A stretch of 64,000 nt of DNA, taken from a bacterium (GTDB taxonomy: Bacteria > Planctomycetota > Planctomycetia > Planctomycetales > Planctomycetaceae). The notes beneath the pieces were generated by a model. It saw nothing but the letters and a program-made list of their open reading frames with translations, searched no databases and was not told where the DNA came from. Numbering within the stretch: the stretch's first letter is position 1; each line of letters begins with the position of its first letter. The DNA lies in the NCBI GenBank assembly GCA_016125225.1, contig WGME01000010.1, forward strand, positions 62,001 to 126,000. Direction: 5' to 3'. A program made the position numbers and the translations under genes. This document shows positions 38,558 through 46,719 of the stretch, one piece after another.

Positions 38558-38986
38558 TCATTTCTTGAACTGGGCCACCGGTAATGCGCCACAATACCGA
38601 AACAGATCGTTCAGCCAAACGGAAGAATTGTCGCGGTGCCTGCAGCTGATCGTGCCGTTCACAGCATTGCAGATAGTCCGAACTGACCCGTGCAACAATC
38701 CATTCTCGAGCAGATGCCTCCCCGCTTCGTTAGCCCACGATAGCTTCTCGCGTGCCAACGTTACCTCGGCTGCGCTTTCATTCTCCCGGCCGCTGATGCG
38801 CTCTCCTTTGTCATCAAAGAGCGCCACCCGTTTCTTCGTACCCGGCAGGGTGTAGTACCAGCAGTCGGTCAGGCCCCAGTACCAGGCCGAACCGTGCGAC
38901 TGACGACGTTGTTTGGCCTTCCGTCCCACCGTTGAGTCCCTTCGAATGCCGGTGCCGAAGATTGACCTCGACAACCGGTCGTTCAA
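38558..38986 (-). pseudogene. Truncated planctomycete-type tyrosine integrase, N-terminal part
   Basis: 142 residues: SAWYWGLTDCWYYTLPGTKKRVALFDDKGERI, REKLSWANE, and the core-binding segment HRDNSSVWLNDLFRYCGALPVAQFKK. From memory this matches the N-terminal arm and SAM-like core-binding domain of planctomycete site-specific integrases. The catalytic domain with the Arg/His/Tyr residues is absent. The frame stops 24 bases from the IS right end, so IS insertion or the linked deletion probably removed the rest. The family match is by recall and should be checked by search. Confidence 0.5.
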
Positions 38987-39060
38987 TACTATCCGAATAC
39001 GTCCAAGCCCAGCCCGTTGCTCGGAACATTCTCATGCCAGTCACGTATCCCACGTTGTCC

Positions 39061-40542
39061 ATGACTCGCAGCGATTCTCCTCGCCGATTCCTACACAGAA
39101 TTGCTACACTCATCCTTACTGCCGCGACCGCTGCGTTGTCAGTCAATTCGACAAATCAGGCACGATGTGCTGAACCAACCCGTGGCCCCAATCTCATCTT
39201 TATCCTGGCGGATGACCTGGGGTACGGAGACTTGGGGTGTTATGGCCAGGCGGTTATTGAGACGCCTCAGCTGGATCAGATGGCCCGTGAGGGGCTGCGT
39301 TTTACGCACTTCTATGCCGGGGCGACGGTGTGTGCTCCGTCGCGAAGTGTGTTGATGACGGGGCAGCATCATGGGCATACCCGGGTGCGTGGTAATGCCG
39401 GGGCTGTGAATCCGCTGGCGCAGGCCCTGCGGCCGGAAGACACCACGGTGGCGGAAGTGCTGCAGCAGGCGGGGTATCACACGGCTTTGATGGGGAAGTG
39501 GGGACTCGGTGATGCTGGCCCGGCGGAATCGGGATTGCCGAGAAAGCAGGGGTTCGACGAGTTCTTTGGCTTTCTGAATCAACAGCATGCCCATAATCAT
39601 TTCCCGGACTTTTTGTGGCGCAATGAAGAGCGGGTGCCGTTGCCGAATGTGATCACGCCGGTCGGAACAACGGGGGCGGGCTATGCGACAGAAGCGATCC
39701 AGTTTGCTGACGATCTGTTTGCAGAGGCAGCCTTGGAGTATGTCGCCGACCATCAGTCGCAGCCCTTTTTTCTCTACTGGAGCATGGTGATTCCCCATGC
39801 AAACAATGAACGCACGCGGGCTTTGAGGAATGGTGCCGAGGTGCCCGACTTCGGTCCCTATGCCACCGCCGATTGGCCTGACCCCGACAAAGGGCAGGCG
39901 GCGATGATCACCCGCATGGATAGTTATGTGGGCAGGATGCTGAAGCGGCTGCGGGAACTCGGACTGGCCGAGAAGACGCTGGTGGTCTTTACCAGCGACA
40001 ATGGTCCGCACAATGAAAGCAATCACGATCTGCGTCGCTTCGAGCCTGCCGGTCCTTATACCGGCATTAAACGAAGTCTGACCGATGGTGGCATTCGTGT
40101 TCCCATGATTGCCTGGTGGCCCGGTAAGATCGCCCCGAATACGGAATCGGGCCATGTTGGTTACTTCGGTGACTGGATGGCCACGGCCGCGGAACTCGCG
40201 GGAACTACAGTGCCGCAGGGTTGTGACTCGATCAGTCTCGTGCCGACATTGTTGGGCCATGCCGACAAGCAATCCGAGCATGAATTTCTGTATTGGGAAT
40301 TTCATGAAGGTGGCTTCAAGCAAGCGGCACTCTACCAGGGACGCTGGAAAGGGATTCGCATGGGCGGTCCCGACGCGCCGATCGCCTTATATGATCAGAA
40401 CGCTGATGTGCCTGAGAAGGTGGATGTCGCGGCTCAGCATCCCGACATTGCGAGCAAGGTGGCGGCCTATCTGTCTCAGGCACGCAGTCCGTCTGCGGAC
40501 TGGCAACCTGTATGGAAGAGTGGTCAAGGCAAGCGGAAATGA
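39061..40542 (+). CDS. Secreted arylsulfatase-type sulfatase
   Basis: About 493 aa. The leader (SPRRFLHRIATLILTAATAALS) predicts export. The sulfatase N-terminal block PNLIFILADDLGYGDLGCYG provides metal-binding aspartates. CAPSRSVLMTG holds the cysteine converted to formylglycine, and GKWGLGD and TSDNGPHNE are further active-site blocks. It removes sulfate esters, probably from sulfated polysaccharides in the periplasm or outside. The start at 39061 is chosen from the signal peptide; ATGs at 39034 and 38932 are possible but without ribosome sites. A second sulfatase follows by 83 bases. Confidence 0.9.
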   Translation: MTRSDSPRRFLHRIATLILTAATAALSVNSTNQARCAEPTRGPNLIFILADDLGYGDLGCYGQAVIETPQLDQMAREGLRFTHFYAGATVCAPSRSVLMTGQHHGHTRVRGNAGAVNPLAQALRPEDTTVAEVLQQAGYHTALMGKWGLGDAGPAESGLPRKQGFDEFFGFLNQQHAHNHFPDFLWRNEERVPLPNVITPVGTTGAGYATEAIQFADDLFAEAALEYVADHQSQPFFLYWSMVIPHANNERTRALRNGAEVPDFGPYATADWPDPDKGQAAMITRMDSYVGRMLKRLRELGLAEKTLVVFTSDNGPHNESNHDLRRFEPAGPYTGIKRSLTDGGIRVPMIAWWPGKIAPNTESGHVGYFGDWMATAAELAGTTVPQGCDSISLVPTLLGHADKQSEHEFLYWEFHEGGFKQAALYQGRWKGIRMGGPDAPIALYDQNADVPEKVDVAAQHPDIASKVAAYLSQARSPSADWQPVWKSGQGKRK

Positions 40543-40625
40543 GGCACCGCGTCTGTTGAAGTGATCAGCCCATCTGTCTACCCGCGACATTCATCGATCG
40601 ACCCACACTGATATGCGAGCCTGTC

Positions 40626-42137
40626 ATGAAGCTTTTGTCGCCACGTTCTTTGTCTTTGCATCCCGTGATGTTGTTATGGGTCGGCTGGTGGCTCTATTCG
40701 AGTACGGTCGCTGCCGCAGAAAAACGGCCGAATGTCCTGTTCATCGCAATCGATGATCAGAACGATTGGGTCGGACATCTTGGGGGGCATCCTCTGGCGA
40801 AGACCCCGCATCTTGATGCCCTGGCGGCGCGCGGGACCACCTTTCTGAATGCCCATTGCCAGGCCCCGCTGTGTAATCCTTCTCGCACCAGTCTCATGCT
40901 CAGTCTGCGTCCGACGACGACCGGTGTGTACGGGCTCGCTCCGTGGTTTCGCACGCTTGACGATTGGAAAGATCGCGTCGCGTTGCCCCAGCACTTCAAG
41001 GCGCATGGGTATCGCACATTAACCGTGGGCAAAGTCTACCACGGCGGAGTTGGTGGGCCACAGTTGCGAGCCCGGGAATTCGATGTGTGGGGGCAAGCCG
41101 GTGGGATTGGAGTGAAGCCGCCCCAGAAGTTGATCCCACCTACGCCGATGGGAAATCACCCGTTGATGGACTGGGGCGTCTTTCCGCACAAAGATGAAGA
41201 CAAAGGCGACTACCAGGTGGCCAGTTGGGCCATTGAGCAGATTCAATCGGCATCGCGTGATGAACCCTTCTTCCTCGCGGCGGGTTTCTTCCTGCCTCAT
41301 GTTCCCTGTTATGTCACACCGCACTGGTACAACCAGTTCCCGGATGATGACAGTCTGTTGCCAATAGTGAAACCGAATGATCGCGACGACACGCCGCGGT
41401 TTTCATGGTACCTCCACTGGAACCTGCCGGAGCCACGGCTGAAGTGGGTTGAGGAAAATCATCAGTGGCGGAATCTGGCCCGTTCGTATCTGGCGAGCAC
41501 CAGCTTTGTCGATGCGCAGATCGGCCGCATGCTGGCGGCACTCGATGCGGCCGGTTTGACCGACAACACCATTGTGGTGGTCTGGGGCGATCATGGCTGG
41601 CATCTGGGCGAAAAAGGCATCACCGGCAAGAACACACTGTGGACCGATGGAACGCGGGTTCCGCTGATCTTCGCGGGACCGGGTGTGACCGCCGGACAAC
41701 GTTGCACGCAACCTGCTGAACTGCTCGACATCTATCCGTCACTCATCGACCTTTGTCAGCTCACGCCGCGCGACGATCTGGAAGGGATCAGCTTGCAGCC
41801 GCAACTTCAACGAGCCGAGACCCCACGGTCACGACCTGCCATCACCAGCCACAATCAGGGAAATCATGCGGTGCGCAGCGAACGCTGGCGGTTCATTCAA
41901 TATGCCGATGGCAGCGAAGAACTTTACGACACGACAGCTGATCCCCATGAATGGACGAACGTGATCAATTACCCGGAGTTCGCGACGGTGGCGGCGGAGC
42001 ATCGCCGCTGGTTGCCGAAGGTCGATGTTCCGCCCGCCCCCAATAGTGCCCAGCGGGTTCTGACCTATGATCCCGAGACCGATGAAGCGGTCTGGGAAGG
42101 GCAAACGGTGAAACGCACCGACCCCATTCCTGAATAG
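40626..42137 (+). CDS. Secreted sulfatase, iduronate-2-sulfatase-like
   Basis: 503 aa with a signal peptide (SLHPVMLLWVGWWLYSSTVAAAE). RPNVLFIAIDDQNDWVGHLGGHP and LCNPSRTSLMLSLRPTTTGVY contain the metal Asp pair and the formylglycine cysteine (CxPSR). GKVYHGG, FFLAAGFFLPHVPC and WGDHGWHLGEKG are characteristic of the iduronate-2-sulfatase-like subgroup. It probably acts on sulfated uronic-acid glycans together with the sulfatase upstream. It is convergent with the DUF1501 gene, 38 bases away. Confidence 0.9.
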   Translation: MKLLSPRSLSLHPVMLLWVGWWLYSSTVAAAEKRPNVLFIAIDDQNDWVGHLGGHPLAKTPHLDALAARGTTFLNAHCQAPLCNPSRTSLMLSLRPTTTGVYGLAPWFRTLDDWKDRVALPQHFKAHGYRTLTVGKVYHGGVGGPQLRAREFDVWGQAGGIGVKPPQKLIPPTPMGNHPLMDWGVFPHKDEDKGDYQVASWAIEQIQSASRDEPFFLAAGFFLPHVPCYVTPHWYNQFPDDDSLLPIVKPNDRDDTPRFSWYLHWNLPEPRLKWVEENHQWRNLARSYLASTSFVDAQIGRMLAALDAAGLTDNTIVVVWGDHGWHLGEKGITGKNTLWTDGTRVPLIFAGPGVTAGQRCTQPAELLDIYPSLIDLCQLTPRDDLEGISLQPQLQRAETPRSRPAITSHNQGNHAVRSERWRFIQYADGSEELYDTTADPHEWTNVINYPEFATVAAEHRRWLPKVDVPPAPNSAQRVLTYDPETDEAVWEGQTVKRTDPIPE

Positions 42138-42175
42138 CGGAAGGGCAGTCCCTCAACCAGCGATCTTTCACAGCC

Positions 42176-43546
42176 TTACGAGACCCGGCTGCCTGAATAG
42201 AGGTGCGAAATCACTTCACCATTCAGCAGATGATTCGGACGACCGAGCGGATCGTGCAACACCGCCTCATGGCCGACGCCGAGGGCTTCGAACAAGGTGG
42301 TGCAGACATCGGCCGGAGTCCACGACCGCGTGATCGGGTAGGCCGCGATGGCGTCAGTTTGACCAAGCACTTGACCGCCCTGAACTCCGGCACCCGCGAA
42401 CAAAGCGGAATAGGTATGAGCCCAGTGATCACGTCCCGGTACAGTCTGACCTGGCAATGTCGAAATCTTTGGTGTGCGGCCGAATTCCCCCATCACCACC
42501 ACCAGCGTGTGTTCCAATAACCCACTCGCCGATAGATCATCCATCAAGGCGGCGAGACCGGTATCCAACTGCGGCAGCAGCGTGTTCTTCAAGCGGCCCC
42601 AGTTATCGACATGGGTATCCCACGTCTGCACAATTCCCATGGCCGCCTGCACCACGGGCACACCGGCTTGCACCAACCGCCGAGCCAGCAACAACGACTG
42701 ACCGAATTTGTTACGGCCATACCGATCGCGAGTCGCGTCCGCTTCCGTTTCAATATGAAACGCCTGTTCGACGCGATCCGAGGTCAACAGGTTAAAGGCC
42801 AGCGACTGCTGCTCGCTGAAGGCGCTCAAACGGGATTGATCGATGCTGACCGGGCGATCGTTCAGCGTCTCCAGCAATTCGCGGCGCGATGACAACCGTG
42901 GCCGTGTCACTCCCGGTTGCAAGGCCAAGGCATCCATCTTGAACTTGGCATCGTTGGGGTCATGGTTGATCTGCCACGGATCATGCTTCGCACCCAGGAA
43001 CCCGGCGTGTTGACCCGGCCACGTCAGCGGACCTTCGATGAAGTAGTTCGGCAACGAGACCGCTGTCGGTACGCCATCATTTCGAGGATGGAGGTAGTCA
43101 ACCGCCGCTGCGAAGTTCGGGAAGTCATAACGCGACTCGACCCGATCGAGGTCGCTGCCACCACGGGGAATCGGTGTCGGTCGGCCTGTGAGCGCGACAT
43201 GGGTAGCCAGCAGGTGGTTGTGTTCGGGATGGGCCAGCGTGCGGATGATGCTCCAGCGGTTGAGTTGCTGAGCCAGCCGCGGCATGTGCTCGCCGATGTA
43301 GGTTCCGGGAATCGCGGTTTCAATCGCCGAGAACTCGCCCCGGATTTCAGCGGCGGCGTCAGGCTTCGGGTCCCACATATCGAGCTGGCTGGGACCGCCG
43401 CTCAAATGCACGAGCAGCACCGACTTGGCCCGCCGCGCCCCTGCATTCGCCAATGTCGAGCGAGGTTGAGCGAACGGCAACGCCGAACCGACAACTCCGG
43501 CGGCACCAATTTTCAAAGCGGAACGGCGAGTCAACGCACCGAACAT
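42176..43546 (-). CDS. DUF1501 secreted protein
   Basis: About 456 aa from the ATG at 43546. The TAT motif TRRSALKIGAAGVVGSALPF near the N-terminus is followed by KSVLLVHLSGGPSQLDMWDPKPDA, the DUF1501 opening, and by LVVVMGEFGRTPK, EHNHLLATHVALTGRP and GRDHWAHTYSALFAGAG. The fold resembles the sulfatase/alkaline phosphatase superfamily, with Asp/His metal positions in these blocks. Its activity is unknown. The reading frame continues upstream to a GTG at 43591. It usually pairs with DUF1549/DUF1553 genes but here stands between a sulfatase and fhcA. Confidence 0.88.
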   Translation of the reverse strand: MFGALTRRSALKIGAAGVVGSALPFAQPRSTLANAGARRAKSVLLVHLSGGPSQLDMWDPKPDAAAEIRGEFSAIETAIPGTYIGEHMPRLAQQLNRWSIIRTLAHPEHNHLLATHVALTGRPTPIPRGGSDLDRVESRYDFPNFAAAVDYLHPRNDGVPTAVSLPNYFIEGPLTWPGQHAGFLGAKHDPWQINHDPNDAKFKMDALALQPGVTRPRLSSRRELLETLNDRPVSIDQSRLSAFSEQQSLAFNLLTSDRVEQAFHIETEADATRDRYGRNKFGQSLLLARRLVQAGVPVVQAAMGIVQTWDTHVDNWGRLKNTLLPQLDTGLAALMDDLSASGLLEHTLVVVMGEFGRTPKISTLPGQTVPGRDHWAHTYSALFAGAGVQGGQVLGQTDAIAAYPITRSWTPADVCTTLFEALGVGHEAVLHDPLGRPNHLLNGEVISHLYSGSRVS

Positions 43547-43675
43547 GGCGGGTTCCAGCAAGGCAGGCGGGACGAACGGGCAGGTATGCACTACATATTC
43601 ATATCGGCTTACGCGTCGTGCGGCAAGACAATTCTTGCCGGTGGGTACGGTTGTACCGTGGGTGTCGAACTCCCC

Positions 43676-45295
43676 TCAATGCGATGTCACCGGGTAATTC
43701 GCGAACCGCAGTGTGTAATGATCTTCGAACCAGTCACGGATGGTCGGGACAGCGGCGGTGTCATAGCCCGGCGAAAACGACAAGGTGTCGCCTTCCGGAG
43801 CCGCTCGCAACTCGCCGTCATCAATGACGATCTCGCCCCCTTTGATCACATACCGCGGCAACTCGAACATGCGGGCCACATCGTCTTGCGGAGTATAGAC
43901 GGCGACATCGGCGGCTGCCCCGATACCGAGATGGCCTTTATCTTTCAGGCCGAGCATCTTCGCCGGCGCGGCGCGGGTGATGATCGCAATTTCGTACAAC
44001 GAGTATTCCCGATCGATCTCCGCGAGCGTGCTGATCTCCTTCAGTTTCGCGGGCAACGTATTGATCACATCCTGCCGTCGCGAGCGATCCATCAGTAACG
44101 CCATCACCTGCGGATAGGCCAGGAACGACGCACCATTCGGATGATCGGTACTTAGCGCGATTTGCCACGGATCATTGATTAGCAGATACCATTCGAGACC
44201 GACCGCCCATTGCAGGGCATGCACAAAACTTTTGTTGCGGTAGACGATGGGGACAATGCCGCAGCCCGATTCGAGTTCGAGATCGCCGCTGAACCATTTC
44301 CCGCCGATCACCTTGTGCAGGTAATGGCCTAGCGGCCCATCACCGGTCATTGAAACCGTGTTGCCGAACATCACCTGGCCGACATCGACCGTGATCTCGG
44401 GATGGGCATTCACGTAATCAACGAGGTCGGGCACGCGGGAGTGGAACGTCGCTTGATCATCCGGGTCGCCGCCGTAGCTGTGAAATTGAATGTGCGTGAT
44501 GTGCCCTCGATGGCCGTCGAGCGACCGCATGGTGTCGAGCGTGGTCGACCAGTTGCCTGGCATGCCAAGATTGTTGCAATGAACGTGAACCGGATGGGGC
44601 ACCTGCAGATCATCCGCCGCCGCCGCCAGTTCACGCAGGATATCGCACGGCGTGATCCCGAAGCCGGGCACCTCGGCATCGAGATTCGCAATGTTCCCCG
44701 CACCCGCTTTCCAGGCTTCCACACCGCCAGGGTTCACAATCTTCAGGCCATAACCGCGGACCGATTCGAGCAGCCAGCCGAGGAACGACCGCACCAGTTC
44801 CGGCTGCTGCTTCCGCATCTGCTCCATTAGGAAATGATTGTTGCCGACGAGCGTGAAGAAGCCCTTGTCGAGAACCGGCGTATCATGAAACTCTTCATGC
44901 ACATGTCGGGCGGCGAGCGGGGGGATCGCGGCATCAAACGCGGTGGTGTAACCGAGACCGGCGTAAAGATAACCCGTTGCAAAGGTGCTCGGCACGCTGC
45001 CGATGGTTCCCGAACGAAAGCCTTCCTTGCGGAGATACGGCTTCGACTTCCGGCGGTCTTCCGGCAGCATCTTCCGCGCAGCATTCACCTTCGGCCCGGC
45101 GATATGACAATGCAGATCAATCCCACCCGGCATAACGATGCAGCCGGTGATATCGATCACCCGATCGGCCTTGGCCGATGGATCGTTCGGAGCCTCAACG
45201 ATGCGGCCGCGATCAATCCACACATCGCCTACGACCCCATCAACACCGTTGGTCGGGTCATACAACGTACCGCCGCGGAGACAGAGAGTGGGCAT
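43676..45295 (-). CDS. fhcA: Formylmethanofuran dehydrogenase-type subunit A (Fhc complex)
   Basis: 539 aa amidohydrolase-fold protein. IVMPGGIDLHCHIAGPKVNAARKM carries the HxH metal ligands; VHVHCNNLGMPGNW, FHSYGG and ALSTDHPNGASF supply further ligands. These are diagnostic of FwdA/FmdA/FhcA. In bacteria the Fhc complex transfers the formyl group from formyl-tetrahydromethanopterin to methanofuran and releases formate, the last part of formaldehyde oxidation. fhcB is at 51003 on the same strand. fhcC and fhcD are not in the window. No Shine-Dalgarno is visible; an 8-base tandem repeat lies directly upstream of the start. Confidence 0.92.
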   Translation of the reverse strand: MPTLCLRGGTLYDPTNGVDGVVGDVWIDRGRIVEAPNDPSAKADRVIDITGCIVMPGGIDLHCHIAGPKVNAARKMLPEDRRKSKPYLRKEGFRSGTIGSVPSTFATGYLYAGLGYTTAFDAAIPPLAARHVHEEFHDTPVLDKGFFTLVGNNHFLMEQMRKQQPELVRSFLGWLLESVRGYGLKIVNPGGVEAWKAGAGNIANLDAEVPGFGITPCDILRELAAAADDLQVPHPVHVHCNNLGMPGNWSTTLDTMRSLDGHRGHITHIQFHSYGGDPDDQATFHSRVPDLVDYVNAHPEITVDVGQVMFGNTVSMTGDGPLGHYLHKVIGGKWFSGDLELESGCGIVPIVYRNKSFVHALQWAVGLEWYLLINDPWQIALSTDHPNGASFLAYPQVMALLMDRSRRQDVINTLPAKLKEISTLAEIDREYSLYEIAIITRAAPAKMLGLKDKGHLGIGAAADVAVYTPQDDVARMFELPRYVIKGGEIVIDDGELRAAPEGDTLSFSPGYDTAAVPTIRDWFEDHYTLRFANYPVTSH

Positions 45296-45305
45296 GGGGG
45301 GGAAG

Positions 45306-45345
45306 GAGTCTAAGAGTAGAAAAGTAGCAGAGTATCAGAGTCGCT
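45306..45345. repeat. Five tandem 8-base degenerate repeats upstream of fhcA
   Basis: GAGTCTAA GAGTAGAA AAGTAGCA GAGTATCA GAGTCGCT: an exact 8-base period with consensus (G/A)AGT at each unit. It starts 11 bases from the fhcA start codon, in the fhcA-phoH divergent region. It lies where the leader and ribosome site of fhcA would be. The rest of 45296-45688 shows nothing I can name beyond the phoH ribosome site. Confidence 0.6.
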
Positions 45346-45688
45346 GGCGACATGCGAATGGGCTGTCTCCTTCATTCACATCGCGATCGGCTTTGCTTCG
45401 CAGTTCATCGTGTTTGGGTTTCCGCTCCTTGGATCACTGAACGCGAAAGGCATAAGACCAGCGGCACGTTGGCCGCAGCTTCCGCACGCTGGACGGTTTA
45501 TCACTCTGACAACACGAACCTTACGGAGTGGGGCGGTGTCTGCGGCCCAGACAGTTTTTCGGGAAAATCTTCGTTCGGCAGCCGGGTTTCCCGCTTGGGA
45601 TGCAGGAATGTCTCGCGATAGAATACTGGGGACGAAGATCAGGTCATCGGCAGCGAGGGCCGTGAATTCACACTCGCAGGTGGAGCGC

Positions 45689-46717
45689 ATGACACAAGGA
45701 AAGATTCCGTTTCGCAGTCACGAAGACGTTCGCAGTCTGTTCGGCACCCGCGACCGCAATCTCCGCCGCCTCCGCGAGGCGCTGCAACTCGATATCACAT
45801 TGCGTGGTGACGATCTCTTTCTGCACGGAGAGACCCAGCATGTGGAACGGGGCACCGAAGTGCTCACCGAGCTGCGCGGACTGATCGAACGCAAGGGACA
45901 CCTTTCGGACGATGAGTTCGATCGCATCGTCCAGGGAACGGTCGCGTTTGCACAAGGGGGTGACGACTCCATCGAAGTCTTTCACAAGGCCCGTCGCGTG
46001 TTGCCCCGCAGTCCGGGTCAGAAAGCCTATGTGCAGGCGATCCGCGAGCACGATCTGGCGTTTTGTGCGGGACCGGCTGGGTCTGGCAAAACGTATCTGG
46101 CCGTCGCCATGGCGATCAATGCGCTCCGGCAAGATCTGGTGCGCAAAATTGTGCTGGTAAGACCGGCCGTCGAAGCCGGGGAAAAGCTTGGCTTTCTGCC
46201 GGGCGACATGTTCGAGAAGGTTAACCCGTTTCTGCGGCCGTTGCTCGATGCCCTGGGTGATATTCTGGACTACGATCAGGTGCAACGGTATCTCGATCGC
46301 GATGTGATCGAGATTGTCCCGCTGGCCTTCATGCGGGGTCGCACGTTGAACAATACGTTCATGATTCTGGACGAAGCCCAGAATACCACGATCACGCAGA
46401 TGAAAATGTTCCTGACCCGCATGGGACAGTCATCGAAGATCGTGGTGACGGGAGATGCTACACAAACCGACTTACCCGAGAATGTGGAAAGCGGATTGCA
46501 CGATGCTCTGCGGCGTTTGCGGAATGTGCCGGGAATTGCGATGGTGCATCTTTCCGGGGAAGACATTGTCCGCCATCCGCTCGTCAAACGGATTGTCGCC
46601 GCGTATGATGACGGGCCAACGGGACGCTCGGTCCCGGTTCGGGCCAACCCTGGGGAACCGACCGCATCAGAGGTCGTTCCTGAGGTTCCTGCTGTTTCGA
46701 CAGCCGGGCAAGACTGA
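45689..46717 (+). CDS. phoH: PhoH family ATPase
   Basis: 342 aa from the ATG at 45689, preceded by AGGTGGAG; the longer ORF from 45410 lacks any such site. Walker A GPAGSGKTYLAVAMA (residues ~125-140) and Walker B FMILDEAQN define the PhoH ATPase domain. VRPAVEAGEKLGFLPGD and GDATQTDLP are the conserved helicase-like blocks. PhoH proteins are implicated in RNA metabolism and are very often next to ybeY and a PgpH-type HD phosphohydrolase, exactly as here. It is the first gene of the cluster. Confidence 0.92.
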   Translation: MTQGKIPFRSHEDVRSLFGTRDRNLRRLREALQLDITLRGDDLFLHGETQHVERGTEVLTELRGLIERKGHLSDDEFDRIVQGTVAFAQGGDDSIEVFHKARRVLPRSPGQKAYVQAIREHDLAFCAGPAGSGKTYLAVAMAINALRQDLVRKIVLVRPAVEAGEKLGFLPGDMFEKVNPFLRPLLDALGDILDYDQVQRYLDRDVIEIVPLAFMRGRTLNNTFMILDEAQNTTITQMKMFLTRMGQSSKIVVTGDATQTDLPENVESGLHDALRRLRNVPGIAMVHLSGEDIVRHPLVKRIVAAYDDGPTGRSVPVRANPGEPTASEVVPEVPAVSTAGQD

Positions 46718-46719
46718 CA

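Noticed and set aside
39139-40323. 394-codon open frame on the minus strand
   Set aside because: It lies entirely antisense to the sulfatase at 39061, has no recognisable domain and reflects high GC in the third codon positions.
42917-44098. 393-codon open frame on the plus strand
   Set aside because: It is antisense to the DUF1501 and fhcA genes, spans two real genes and has no domain or ribosome site.
45410-45688. 93-residue N-terminal extension of phoH
   Set aside because: There is no family similarity, and AGGTGGAG directly precedes the ATG at 45689.
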